DNA of 64,000 nt from Spirochaetaceae bacterium. GTDB lineage: Bacteria; Spirochaetota; Spirochaetia; Treponematales; Treponemataceae. Where the stretch lies: contig JAFQDD010000002.1 of assembly GCA_017416145.1 (NCBI GenBank), positions 27,981 to 91,980 of the forward strand, given 5' to 3'. Position 1 is the stretch's first letter; each line of letters begins with the position of its first letter. Positions 53,386 to 63,141 of this stretch are shown piece after piece. Under the pieces are notes generated by a model. It saw nothing but the letters and a program-made list of their open reading frames with translations, searched no databases and was not told the origin of the DNA. Made by a program: the position numbers and the translations under genes.

Positions 53386-56300
53386 CTATTTTTTATTATT
53401 TAATTGCTCAATTCTGTCTTCGACAGCATTTGGATTAGGTGCTGTATTATCACTAGCTAATTTTCCTATGTTTTCAAAACCTTTCGGTAAAGGCTTGGGA
53501 TATGATTCTTCCCATTTATCATATTCTGCATTTAGTATTGATTCTTCATCATTTGTAAGTCCTCCTGATGAAGTTAATGCACCAATAGCACTTTCTGAAC
53601 ACATCGTTGCAAAAGGATCTACCGAAGTACCACCAAGGTTATATCCTATACCTGTTTCTTCTAAGTTTTCGTAATAACCAATAATTGCATTAGCCTCTGT
53701 TTCGGTCATAAACATTATATACGTAGATGTAGGCGAACCAGAACTTTCGTTTTCTTTTTTTGTATCTAACAATGCACCTGGATGGGTTTTGCCATCTGAT
53801 GGATTTTCTGTGGAACCCCAGCCTAACAATATTTCAGATGAATTTGGTTTTTGAATTCCAATCCAAGTATGCCCTACATTTCCTGTTGAAGAAATAATTT
53901 CATTACTATTTGGTGTAGGATCGGAATTATATAATGTTACTATTACATTTCTTTCTTCTTTATTCTTCCCATCACTGCTACACAATCCCCACAAGTCAAC
54001 ATAATTCACTGGGTCATTCACAACATAGCAGTACCAGTTTCTGCCGTCTTTAATTGGGTCAACACTAGTAAATCGAGCTATATTTGAAGAATAATCGCGG
54101 AATCCATAGTCATAAAGTTCTGTATCAGCGTTGTATGGTTTTCCTAAGTAACCAAAATCTAGTGAGTCATCAGCAAGAAAAGAGCCTGATTTTTGGTATG
54201 GAGAACCAAAAATGTCGTAGGAAACGCTTCCAAAATCCATTGAGTGAATGTTGGATGTGCTTCTAACACTACCTAGTATATCAGTTCCAAAATAAAGCGT
54301 CTCTTTATATGTTGCATAATCATCATACTTAGAAGCGTCTGCTCCCCAGAAGTTTTGCCATTTGTTCCAATAGTCTTGGTGTGGTGAATAAACTAGGTTT
54401 TCTGTATATGTTCCACTTACAGTGCCATTGGCATAGATTGGATACATATTTTCTATGCTTAAATACTCTGGAGCTTCTTCTTTTCCGTTATTAGAGCCAT
54501 GTCCACCATTTCCAAAGCCCCAAATTCCACCAAAGAAAAGATAGTAAAAGTAATCGTCAAATCCATGTTTATTGTAATGGTTTCCAAAGCCTCTTGTTTG
54601 TGGATAATACCCTTGTCTTTGTTCAGCTTCTGCTACATTTACAAAACTACCATTACTATCAGCTGTTCCTTGTCGGAGGATTTCAAAACTTGTGCCATCA
54701 TAAAGAGTTCTTGTTGCTGTTTCTCCTTGGGTTTGTGAAAGTGTTCGTCTTCCAAAACCGTCGTAAGCATAAGTTGTGGCTCTGTAGCTATGTTCTATTA
54801 AATCTGTAACAGTGGAAAGCTTCATTCGGTTGTTTTCGTTGTAGTCAAAGAATTTCACGCTATATAAACTTTCACTTGAAAGCATATTTCCGTTTGCGTC
54901 ATAGGTAAAGCGGGTGCCTTTTAAGCTGTTTGCATTATATGCCACAGAATCGCTTGTTGCTGCGTAATAGATTTCTCCATCTTCTGCAAATGTGATTCTG
55001 CCACCTATTTCTGCTTCTAGATTTACAAGGTTTTCTTTTCCACTGTAGCGTAAACGGTTTTCATCATCGTATGTGTAGTTTATTGTTCCGTACTTTGTAG
55101 TTTTTGTTAAGCGATTTGAATTGTTGTCATAGGTGTAATGCTCAGACCAAACTCTCTGACCTTTTTGGATTTTTACAGGGACATTTTGATAAATTCTTGA
55201 AAATGCTTTTTCTATGTCTTGTTTTTCTTCATTTGAGTAATTATACCATTCAAATTCTGCGTAACTTGGATATAATCCTGCTTCTAAGGCTTCTTTTTTT
55301 GCCATTACTTCAAGACTTTCACTGTATGGATAATATACAGATTCAACTTCTCCACGTTTGTTATATTTATATAAAGTAACTTCTCCATTGTTTGTTACAG
55401 TTAGAGCTCTTTTTCCGTCTTTATAAACATAACTTTCTGCAAAGTAAACTTTTCCATAAAGATTTGTTTCTGATTTTAAAATCACTCTTCCAAGTTTATC
55501 GTAAACTGTGTTTTCTGAAACTCCGTTTTTGTATTGGCGTTTTGTTTCTCTTCCCATTACATCATAAGTTAAATACACAGCCATTTTTGTAGTGTAATCT
55601 TCTACTTTTATGACTTCTGCATTTTTTCCGTAACTATAAACTAAGGTTCTTGAATCACTTTCTACCTTTGTTTTTTGCCCTGCTTTGTTGTAAGAATAAT
55701 AAGTTGTCTCTCCAGCTCCATGGTCAACTTGTGAAACTAACAATCCTGCTTTGTTATATGAATAACTTATTGTGCCTGTTTCACCTGTAACGTGTAAAAG
55801 ATTTCCACTTGGGGAATATTCATAAACCGTTTGAGTTCCATCTGAAAAATAGGTTGTTTTTGTTCTTGTTTTTGCATCGTATTCATAAGTTGTGGTTTTA
55901 TTTGCAAAATCTTTTTTTGTTTCTAGGTTGCCTTCGTCATCATAAAAATAGCTTTGACTATCTTCTAGACGGTTTGTTTCGTTTACTAATCTTCCGAACT
56001 CATCATAGTTATATTGATATTTGTTTTCGTTTCCGTCTATTACAGTGGTTTTTCTGCCTCGGCTTGTGTATTCGTATTGTTCTACAACTTCACCTGCTAG
56101 TTTTACTTCTGTAACTCTATCTAGTTCATCGTAACTATATTCTGTTAAAGGGTTTCCTCTTTCTTTTGCTGAAAGCAATCTTCCAACTGTATCGTAGGTG
56201 TATTCTGCTTTTATGCCTTCAACGTCTAAAACTTTTGTTACGTTTCCAAGATTATCGTACTCATAAGTTTCTGTTGTTTCATCTCTGTATGTTACTTTTG

Positions 56301-59300
56301 AAACAAGTCCTAAGGCGTTGTATTCGTATTTTGTAGGCTTTGAGTAACCGTCGTAAACAGCAATTTGTCGACCAAGACTATCATATTCGTATTTGATTGT
56401 GTTATTTTCACCGTCAATTACTTCTACAACTTCTCCAAAGGCGTTTAGTTTTATTGTTTGTGAATATAAACCACCATAATTTGAAATTACTGTTCTTCCG
56501 TTGTTTTTGTAGGAGTATGTAATATATGAATCTTGATTTGTCTGATAATTTTGAGCATTTGGCTCTGTTACATATTGTCCTGTAATTCTTCCAGCTTTAT
56601 CATAAGTGTACCATGTGGCATTTTCACTTGAAACAGTTTTTTCCAGTTCGCCTTTTGTGTTGTAAAAATATTCTGTTTTGTTTCCAAGTCTATCTGTGGT
56701 GGATTTTACACTGCCATCATCATAGTATTCTGTTTTTACTTGGGTTTTGTTTTCTTCTCCAAGAGCAATCAAGTTTCCGTTGGCGTATGTGTATGTGTAT
56801 GCTCCACCGTGGCTTGAGTTTTCTTTTAATGTTCTACCAGCTTTTGATAAAACTCTTTCGCTTGTTTCTCCAAGGGCATTTGTTACAGATGTAACTCGTC
56901 CCCATTTATCATATTTATAAACAGTGCCTCGGTTTTCTCCAGTTGTTACCATTCTCCATAATTCTCTGTCAGTAGCAACAGAATATGTATAGTCTTCTTG
57001 ATAGAAAGAACCTGAACCGTTTTTAGTTGTTATGGTGCTAGAAACTCGTCCTGCGTTGTCATAAATATATGTTGTTTGCCAAAAATCTTTTCCGTCGTTA
57101 TAGGTTGCGGTTTTTACTTCGTTATTTTCTGTATATGTATATTTTTCAAGAGAAATTGGTTTTCCATTTTCATCAATAATAGAAGGATTTGTTACTTCCA
57201 AAAGATTATGGGTTTTATCATACAAAAGATTTGTAATTCGATTTTCTTTTGTAATTGTATCTTTTTCTTCTATTTTTACTAAATCTTTTCGGTTGTTGTA
57301 ATAATAGATTCTTTCTAGACCGTTTGAAGATTTTTCAGTTGTTGTTTTTTGTGTGTATGTATAAGTTGTTGTGTTTCCTTCGCCGTCTACGTATGAAACA
57401 ACTCTATTTCTTGAATCGTAGGTATATTTTTCTATTGTGTTTCCTGTTTTTATTGTGGTTACGTTTCCGTATTTGTCGTATTCATATTCTGTTACAACAT
57501 TTAAGCCGTCTGTAGATTTTACAAGCAAGTCTTTGTTGTACTGACCTTGGAAAATATAACTTCCGCCTTTTCTAATTGATAGGATATTTCCAATTTCATC
57601 ATAAACATAAAAAACTTCTACGCCGTCTCTATCTTTGTAGTAGGTTATTTGGTCAAAAGAATTGTAGGAGAATAATTCTGTACTTCCGTCTGAATATTTT
57701 ATAGCGGTTTTGTTGCCTCTTTCATCGTATGTGTAAGTTGTTTTATCGTTTCTATAAGTTTCTGAAATTAAGTTTTCAGCTTCGTCGTATTCATAGTAGC
57801 GAACAGTTCCGTCGGCGTAGTGTTCTTCTGTGGTGTTGTGGGAATCGTTATATTTATATTTTGTAACAACTCCAAAACCATCTATTACAGTTGTTATTTT
57901 GTTTAAAGTGTCGTAAACAACTTCTTGAACATTACCTTCTTCGTCAATACTCTTATTTGCCCATTTTTCACCGTTTACCAGTGTGTCATATTTTATTTCT
58001 ATACAACTTCCATCTGGCTTGGTAATTAGATTTAGAGTGTTATCTATGTTGTAAGAATAATTTACAGTATCACCTTCGTTGTCTGTAATTGAAGATAAAA
58101 GATTTTTTGAATTATATGTATATGTAATTGTATCATTTACATCTTTTTTGTTTTGTATTTTTACAATTTTATTATCTTTATATGTAAATTGATATAAAAC
58201 CTCATTTTCAAACAAAATAGAATCTAATTTATCTTCTTTGTAAGTAAAGTCAATTCCAATTCCAGCCAAATTTTCCATTCTAGTGATTAAACCATTTGTT
58301 CCATAAGTCCAAATTTGGTTATCTTTTCTGTGCCATGTAACAGACCCGTCTGGATTTAATGTTACTTTGCTATAATCACCTGGGATTAAGTTTTTTGTTT
58401 CTGAGCCATTTGGATAAACATTTGTTTCTTGTGTGTAATCTGGTTCTGCTAAAATCTGGTAAGTATAAGCTGTGCCTTTTTCGTCAAAAACCAAAAGGAT
58501 ATCATTTCCACACTCTATGTTTTCATCAAAGTTAGTATTTATCGAATTTCCATTATATGCTTTGTTGATATTGTAGTGTTTTAGTTTGTTTTGTGTGTCG
58601 ATTAATTTTGTATTTAGTTGAGCTAAAGAGTCTTCTTGACTTTTGATTACTTTCTTTATTGCAGCTAATTCTATTTCGTAACTAGAGTTGTGTTTATCTT
58701 CTCTATCTTCGTATGCATCAATTATATCTTCTAACAACTTAATTTCTTCAATCAATTTACTAGCATATTCATTTGATTTTAATTGACTTAATTCTGCCTG
58801 ATATTGTGATATTTCTGTTTTACATAAATTTATTGCACTTGTAAAATATGCAATGATTTCATTTCTTTTGGTTTTAGTATTCTCGTAAATACTTTCTGTA
58901 TTATCTTTTCTTGCTTGTATTTGTGCTACTTCGTTTTCAATGTCGTGTCTTAAGCCTCTGATTACTCTTGAATCAAGTGTAAAATACCAATCATTTCCAA
59001 AATTATCTGAAATATTTTTACCGCTGTTATAAAATCTTCCGATGTTGAAAGTTGTTTCATGAATTGTTATCGATAAATCGTTCTCGGAAAATACATATTG
59101 TCCACTTGTTGATAAAATTGGGTCTGCAACACTTAGTGCTTCTGCTACATGGTTTTCTACTAGAGAATCTAATTGTTTTTGCATCTCTTGTACATCATTT
59201 TCAGAAAGTGTAAGGTTGGCATTTTGAAGGTTCTCTAAGCACAAACCATCTTTACCATCATAATCTCCTGAATAATCGGGTATTTCGAAATCATAGGCTG

Positions 59301-59634
59301 TACTTAAGTCCAAATCTGATGGTGGGGTAGAATTGGGAGATTCAACTGTTATCCAAATTGTTTGTGTAGAAGGTTCTTCTTTTGTTGGAATTGAAACGCC
59401 TAGATCTTCATAGGATTCTGGGTCAGTCCCATCTGCTCCGTCTGGTAAGTTTATAGTTGAATTATTCCCATCTTCATCTACACAATTCCAACTTCCATTT
59501 TCATTTTGATGAGGGTCATTTACTGTATTATATACTGTTATGGTAACTGGAATCTGATAATCTGCAAACAAACTTTGATAACTACAAAATAATATCAAAA
59601 CCAAAACTACAATTCTTTTCCAAAACTTTTTCAT
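53386..59634 (-). CDS. Large YD-repeat (Rhs) protein with papain-like C-terminal domain
   Basis: About 2082 residues. Start ATG 59634 has AGGA upstream and opens the signal peptide MKKFWKRIVVLVLILFCSYQ; ATG 59658 is a possible alternative. An Rhs N-terminal segment (DPILSTSGQYVFSENDLSIT) is followed by a coiled coil of about 130 residues, an unusual insertion. Then come many YD repeats (for example YTYDERGNKTAIKYSDGS) that should form the hollow Rhs shell, and the RHS core ending NYVDLWGLC. After that the variable C-terminal 190 residues contain GHTWIGI (His about 1922) and TMCSESAIGAL (Cys about 2012), fitting a permuted NlpC/P60-like papain fold, tentative. An exported lipoprotein gene precedes it and a candidate immunity gene follows. 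Confidence 0.92.
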   Translation of the reverse strand: MKKFWKRIVVLVLILFCSYQSLFADYQIPVTITVYNTVNDPHQNENGSWNCVDEDGNNSTINLPDGADGTDPESYEDLGVSIPTKEEPSTQTIWITVESPNSTPPSDLDLSTAYDFEIPDYSGDYDGKDGLCLENLQNANLTLSENDVQEMQKQLDSLVENHVAEALSVADPILSTSGQYVFSENDLSITIHETTFNIGRFYNSGKNISDNFGNDWYFTLDSRVIRGLRHDIENEVAQIQARKDNTESIYENTKTKRNEIIAYFTSAINLCKTEISQYQAELSQLKSNEYASKLIEEIKLLEDIIDAYEDREDKHNSSYEIELAAIKKVIKSQEDSLAQLNTKLIDTQNKLKHYNINKAYNGNSINTNFDENIECGNDILLVFDEKGTAYTYQILAEPDYTQETNVYPNGSETKNLIPGDYSKVTLNPDGSVTWHRKDNQIWTYGTNGLITRMENLAGIGIDFTYKEDKLDSILFENEVLYQFTYKDNKIVKIQNKKDVNDTITYTYNSKNLLSSITDNEGDTVNYSYNIDNTLNLITKPDGSCIEIKYDTLVNGEKWANKSIDEEGNVQEVVYDTLNKITTVIDGFGVVTKYKYNDSHNTTEEHYADGTVRYYEYDEAENLISETYRNDKTTYTYDERGNKTAIKYSDGSTELFSYNSFDQITYYKDRDGVEVFYVYDEIGNILSIRKGGSYIFQGQYNKDLLVKSTDGLNVVTEYEYDKYGNVTTIKTGNTIEKYTYDSRNRVVSYVDGEGNTTTYTYTQKTTTEKSSNGLERIYYYNNRKDLVKIEEKDTITKENRITNLLYDKTHNLLEVTNPSIIDENGKPISLEKYTYTENNEVKTATYNDGKDFWQTTYIYDNAGRVSSTITTKNGSGSFYQEDYTYSVATDRELWRMVTTGENRGTVYKYDKWGRVTSVTNALGETSERVLSKAGRTLKENSSHGGAYTYTYANGNLIALGEENKTQVKTEYYDDGSVKSTTDRLGNKTEYFYNTKGELEKTVSSENATWYTYDKAGRITGQYVTEPNAQNYQTNQDSYITYSYKNNGRTVISNYGGLYSQTIKLNAFGEVVEVIDGENNTIKYEYDSLGRQIAVYDGYSKPTKYEYNALGLVSKVTYRDETTETYEYDNLGNVTKVLDVEGIKAEYTYDTVGRLLSAKERGNPLTEYSYDELDRVTEVKLAGEVVEQYEYTSRGRKTTVIDGNENKYQYNYDEFGRLVNETNRLEDSQSYFYDDEGNLETKKDFANKTTTYEYDAKTRTKTTYFSDGTQTVYEYSPSGNLLHVTGETGTISYSYNKAGLLVSQVDHGAGETTYYSYNKAGQKTKVESDSRTLVYSYGKNAEVIKVEDYTTKMAVYLTYDVMGRETKRQYKNGVSENTVYDKLGRVILKSETNLYGKVYFAESYVYKDGKRALTVTNNGEVTLYKYNKRGEVESVYYPYSESLEVMAKKEALEAGLYPSYAEFEWYNYSNEEKQDIEKAFSRIYQNVPVKIQKGQRVWSEHYTYDNNSNRLTKTTKYGTINYTYDDENRLRYSGKENLVNLEAEIGGRITFAEDGEIYYAATSDSVAYNANSLKGTRFTYDANGNMLSSESLYSVKFFDYNENNRMKLSTVTDLIEHSYRATTYAYDGFGRRTLSQTQGETATRTLYDGTSFEILRQGTADSNGSFVNVAEAEQRQGYYPQTRGFGNHYNKHGFDDYFYYLFFGGIWGFGNGGHGSNNGKEEAPEYLSIENMYPIYANGTVSGTYTENLVYSPHQDYWNKWQNFWGADASKYDDYATYKETLYFGTDILGSVRSTSNIHSMDFGSVSYDIFGSPYQKSGSFLADDSLDFGYLGKPYNADTELYDYGFRDYSSNIARFTSVDPIKDGRNWYCYVVNDPVNYVDLWGLCSSDGKNKEERNVIVTLYNSDPTPNSNEIISSTGNVGHTWIGIQKPNSSEILLGWGSTENPSDGKTHPGALLDTKKENESSGSPTSTYIMFMTETEANAIIGYYENLEETGIGYNLGGTSVDPFATMCSESAIGALTSSGGLTNDEESILNAEYDKWEESYPKPLPKGFENIGKLASDNTAPNPNAVEDRIEQLNNKK
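53985..54260 (-). repeat. RHS-core region shared with the tip cassettes
   Basis: This part of the Rhs gene is nearly identical to about 50520-50797, to 62250-62535 (opposite strand), and to the decayed copy at 49343-49431. Identity begins at CACATCCAACATTCACTC and ends after NYVDLWGLC. It is long enough for homologous exchange of the C-terminal domain. Confidence 0.9.
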
Positions 59635-59647
59635 CTTTGCTTTTCCT

Positions 59648-60973
59648 CTATTCTTCATCCCAAGTTGTAAATGTGTAAGTTAAATCCCCTGTTTCTTCTG
59701 TTAAAGTTTGGGCTTGTTTTACATAATATGTTTTGCTTGAATCTGGTTTAAAATAAACTTGGGCTTTGTATTTAAAACCATTTGCAAGTGTCGTTGAAAA
59801 TGGAATTTCATAAGCTACTTCTGTTTCTTTCCATTGTTCTTTTTGAATAGGAATTATTAATTCAAAACTTGCAGCTCTTGCATTTGTGTTTTCTGTTAGA
59901 ATATCAACATATACAAATAGGCTTGTATCTTGATTCAAAAAGGAGTTTGTTTTATCAGGAAGTGTTTTTGGAATTATGAGTGTTCCGTTTTGTGTAAAAG
60001 TTTCTTCTACTATAAAAGCATTTTCAGATAAATCTGCATGTAATATAACTGGGTCTGTTTCAACTGCCAAAGGATATTCTTCTGGCAAAATATTTGAAAA
60101 TCCTTCATTTGTATAAAATGCAATTAAATCGTTTTCTGATATTCTGTTATTATTCTGTAAGGCTGTTAATGTAAGTTGCCAATTTGCAGAATGAAGTTTT
60201 GTTGAATATTTTGTTATAGAATCGTCGTTTACTAAAATCTTCTTTCCTGATAAATATGAGTTTTCAAAATTATCTGCATTAAATGCAAAGTCTATGTAAT
60301 GATTTTTAAAGTTCGAAGGAACTTTTATACTTAAAAATAAATTGTCCCCAGCTTTTTCTTCTAATTGTTTTATTAAACTTTCCGAAATTAAAAAATGTTT
60401 TTGAGCTTCTTCTATTGTTGGTAAAACAATTTCAGCTGGAAGCATATCTCTTAAAGCTGCAATTATTTCAATAATTTCATTTTCAAAATGTGGTGAACAT
60501 AAAATAGCGTGTAAATCCCAATGATGTAAGTTATCAATGATATGTGGAATTATGAGGCCATAGGGATTCTTTCCTGTGTTTAGTGCCATTAAGAATCGAA
60601 TAATATTTTGTGCTAAAATTGTACTTTCTTTATTTCCATAAATAGTTGTTGCTTTTGCTATGTGGAGAGGACTTATACATCTTTTCCCTTTTACAGGAAA
60701 GCCCATTTGCATATTACTGATATAAAATGTAACTTCATCTCCTTGTTTATAAGAAAACTTACCGTTTTTATCTGTGATTCCACTCATTCCAGAGGGAAAG
60801 GCTTTGTAATGAAGTCCACAGGTTGGTGCGTCAATAAAAAAGCCTTCTTCTGTTGGAAGTTGGCTATAATCTATTGTTGGATCTACAGATGGGGTGGCAT
60901 TATTCATATCTTTACAAGAAAAGATACAAAACATTAAACTAATAAAGAACAATACAACGAACTTTTTTTTCAT
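59648..60973 (-). CDS. Lipoprotein upstream of the Rhs gene
   Basis: 441 residues from ATG 60973 (AGGGAA upstream; an ATG-like start at 61003 would bury the signal). Lipobox in FCIFSC. The N-terminal mature domain (FFIDAPTCGLHYKAFPSGMS, then GITDKNGKFSYKQGDEVTFY) is the pattern of a small beta domain found at the start of many bacterial surface lipoproteins. The rest is mixed alpha/beta with no known motif. It ends 13 bp before the Rhs start, so the two are probably one operon; it may help secrete or display the Rhs protein (inference). Confidence 0.78.
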   Translation of the reverse strand: MKKKFVVLFFISLMFCIFSCKDMNNATPSVDPTIDYSQLPTEEGFFIDAPTCGLHYKAFPSGMSGITDKNGKFSYKQGDEVTFYISNMQMGFPVKGKRCISPLHIAKATTIYGNKESTILAQNIIRFLMALNTGKNPYGLIIPHIIDNLHHWDLHAILCSPHFENEIIEIIAALRDMLPAEIVLPTIEEAQKHFLISESLIKQLEEKAGDNLFLSIKVPSNFKNHYIDFAFNADNFENSYLSGKKILVNDDSITKYSTKLHSANWQLTLTALQNNNRISENDLIAFYTNEGFSNILPEEYPLAVETDPVILHADLSENAFIVEETFTQNGTLIIPKTLPDKTNSFLNQDTSLFVYVDILTENTNARAASFELIIPIQKEQWKETEVAYEIPFSTTLANGFKYKAQVYFKPDSSKTYYVKQAQTLTEETGDLTYTFTTWDEE

Positions 60974-61056
60974 AATTTCCCTTAATTTCCTTATTTTTAA
61001 CAATTTGTTATTTTAAACTGAAATTAGCGTTTTTACAAGTTTAAAGAGAGGATTTT

Positions 61057-62178
61057 ATGAAAAAAGAACAAATTTTAACTGAATTAAAACAACTTTTGTT
61101 TGCGAAAAAACTAAATATCCAAGAAGTTGATGAAATTAACAGAATTTTACAAAGTTGTTATGCAGATGAATTACAACCAAAGAAAAAAAAGATTTTTCTT
61201 ATCAATTTTCTAAATAGTTTTTGGAATTATGATACTAGTGAGTATATCCAAAACAAAATTTTACATGGACAGAGAATTGGTAGAAGATATTGCTATGAAC
61301 AAATCCGTATGATTAAGTATTGGAAATGTTTTTTTTCAGAAGATAAAACTATTGATTCAATTACACCTGAGGAACTTGTTGAATTTGAGAGATTCTTAAA
61401 ACGAATAACTACCCAACATGGGAAACCTTTAAGAAATGAAACAATAAATAACATTATAAAATGCGGAAAGGGAGCATTAAAATGGGCTGTGAAAAAACAA
61501 TATATTTCTCATAATCCTTGTGATTGTTTAACAAGTTTTTCTATTCATCATAGAGAAAGAGGTGTTTTATCTAGTTATGAATTAAAAAAACTTTTTAGTA
61601 AAGGTTTATGGAGCGACATTAGAGTAAAGGCGGCTTCTATGCTCTCTGTTTGTTCTGGTATGAGAATAGGAGAAATTCTTGCTCTAAGGAAATGCGATAT
61701 TGATGAAAAATATATTTATGTAAATCACTCTTGGGGTGCTATGTTTGGACTAACCCCTCCAAAGAATGGCTTTACTAGAAAAATCCCATTGTATCCTGAG
61801 ATAAAAGAAATATTAACAGAACTAATAAATAGTAATCCTCATGAAGAATTTTACAAAACTGATAATGCATATGTATTTTGGGGAATTTCGAATTTACGCC
61901 CTGCAAGTGATGATTTAATACGAAAAGGATTTTACAAAGCACTAACCACAATTGGGATATCAGAAGAAGAAAGACGTAAACGAAATATTGTTTTTCATAG
62001 TTGGAGACATTACCATGCAACAGAATTAACAAGCCGTTGTAGCGAACATAGTGCTCAAGTTGTTTTAGGTCATCTAACCCCTCTTATGACAAAACATTAT
62101 TCAAATCATAGAACAGATAGAGATTTAGAAAATGTAAGAAAAGCTATGTTACCTGTTGTAAAATCTGTATTTTCATAA
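61057..62178 (+). CDS. Tyrosine recombinase (phage-integrase family)
   Basis: 373 residues. An N-terminal SAM-like core-binding domain (about 60-160, TPEELVEFERFLKRIT) is followed by the catalytic domain with all key residues: R203 in SGMRIGEIL, H314 and R317 in HSWRHYH, H339 in GHLTP and Y348 in KHYSN. GAGAGG precedes the ATG. No excisionase, phage or plasmid gene is nearby. It points toward a tip cassette whose promoter block begins 6 nt after its stop, and it diverges from the Rhs operon. It could mobilise or rearrange cassettes, or be a leftover of island integration. Confidence 0.93.
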   Translation: MKKEQILTELKQLLFAKKLNIQEVDEINRILQSCYADELQPKKKKIFLINFLNSFWNYDTSEYIQNKILHGQRIGRRYCYEQIRMIKYWKCFFSEDKTIDSITPEELVEFERFLKRITTQHGKPLRNETINNIIKCGKGALKWAVKKQYISHNPCDCLTSFSIHHRERGVLSSYELKKLFSKGLWSDIRVKAASMLSVCSGMRIGEILALRKCDIDEKYIYVNHSWGAMFGLTPPKNGFTRKIPLYPEIKEILTELINSNPHEEFYKTDNAYVFWGISNLRPASDDLIRKGFYKALTTIGISEEERRKRNIVFHSWRHYHATELTSRCSEHSAQVVLGHLTPLMTKHYSNHRTDRDLENVRKAMLPVVKSVFS

Positions 62179-62184
62179 TTTTTC

Positions 62185-62220
62185 TTGCAAAATCTACTTT
62201 TCTAATGTTAAACTATCTCT
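62185..62220 (+). promoter_or_regulatory. Conserved tip-cassette promoter block, copy D
   Basis: TTGCAA, 18 nt, TAAACT, ATCTCT, ATG. It also contains half of an inverted repeat with the first codons of the cassette (TTTTCTTGCA at about 62180 against TGCAAGAAAA at 62222). Confidence 0.65.
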
Positions 62221-63141
62221 ATGCAAGAAAAGATTTTATCTAAACAAAAAATTCGCACATCCAACATTCACTCAAGTGAATTTGGAAGCGTTTCTTACGA
62301 TATTTTTGGTTCTCCATACCAAAAAACAGGTTCTTTTCTTGCTGATGACTCACTAGATTTTGGTTATCTTGGAAAGTCGTATAATGCAGACACTGAGCTT
62401 TATGACTATGGATTTAGAGATTATTCTCCAAAAATAGCACGATTCTCCACCGTTGACCCAATCAGAGACGGACGAAACTGGTATAGCTATGTTGTGAATG
62501 ATCCAGTGAACTATGTGGATTTGTGGGGATTGTGCAAAAGTGATGGAAAAAAACTCACAGATGAACAACTTGCAACTGCAAAGTTTTTTCTTGGAGAAAG
62601 CATAAATGGAACGCCTATAAACTATGATGATATAAACATTTATAACTATGCAGTAGATGCTGAAACTTTAAGAAAACTTGCAGAGAGTACTGATCTTTCA
62701 GAAGAAAAAAAAGAGGAGACAATTAATAATTTACAGGATCCAACAAGAGGAACATCTTTACCTGGTGGAAATATTTATTTGCCTGGAAATACGATAAACG
62801 ATGAAAAAAGATTAGTACACGAAATATATCATCAAGTTCAGTATGATTCAGACCCAAATACTTTAAAAAAGGTAATTGATGAACAAATTAACTATAGTGT
62901 TACGGGAACAGATCCCTATAAATATGATATAAGCAAGGTAAATTCATTGTCAGATATTTCGACAGTTGAAGGCCAAGCACAATTTATTGAAGATTTTGTA
63001 GAAAACTATAATAGGGAAATAACCGAAAATTCATTCTCCCAATACACACAAAATATGGCAAAGATTTTAAGTAATTCCGGAATAAACAGTGACGCAGTAA
63101 ATACTGTTCGTAAATCACAAGAAGAAGGAAAAACAAAATGA
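62221..63141 (+). CDS. Stand-alone Rhs tip with HExxH metallopeptidase domain
   Basis: 306 residues on the opposite strand to the other cassettes. Residues 1-12 (MQEKILSKQKIR) match the other cassette, residues 13-105 are the RHS core (to NYVDLWGLC), and the rest is a different domain. In it GGNIYLPGNTI precedes LVHEIYHQVQY, where H200, E201 and H204 form a zincin motif as in toxin-associated metallopeptidases. The third zinc ligand is not obvious. No signal peptide. Its stop overlaps the next start (ATGA), which begins an exported protein. Confidence 0.87.
   Translation: MQEKILSKQKIRTSNIHSSEFGSVSYDIFGSPYQKTGSFLADDSLDFGYLGKSYNADTELYDYGFRDYSPKIARFSTVDPIRDGRNWYSYVVNDPVNYVDLWGLCKSDGKKLTDEQLATAKFFLGESINGTPINYDDINIYNYAVDAETLRKLAESTDLSEEKKEETINNLQDPTRGTSLPGGNIYLPGNTINDEKRLVHEIYHQVQYDSDPNTLKKVIDEQINYSVTGTDPYKYDISKVNSLSDISTVEGQAQFIEDFVENYNREITENSFSQYTQNMAKILSNSGINSDAVNTVRKSQEEGKTK

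Noticed and set aside
54084..57515. Many short open frames on the plus strand opposite the Rhs gene
   Set aside because: They are low-complexity mirror translations of the YD repeats, rich in L, F and C, with no start signals.
61057..62178. Recombinase as part of a prophage
   Set aside because: No phage structural, replication or lysis genes and no attachment-site repeats were seen around it.
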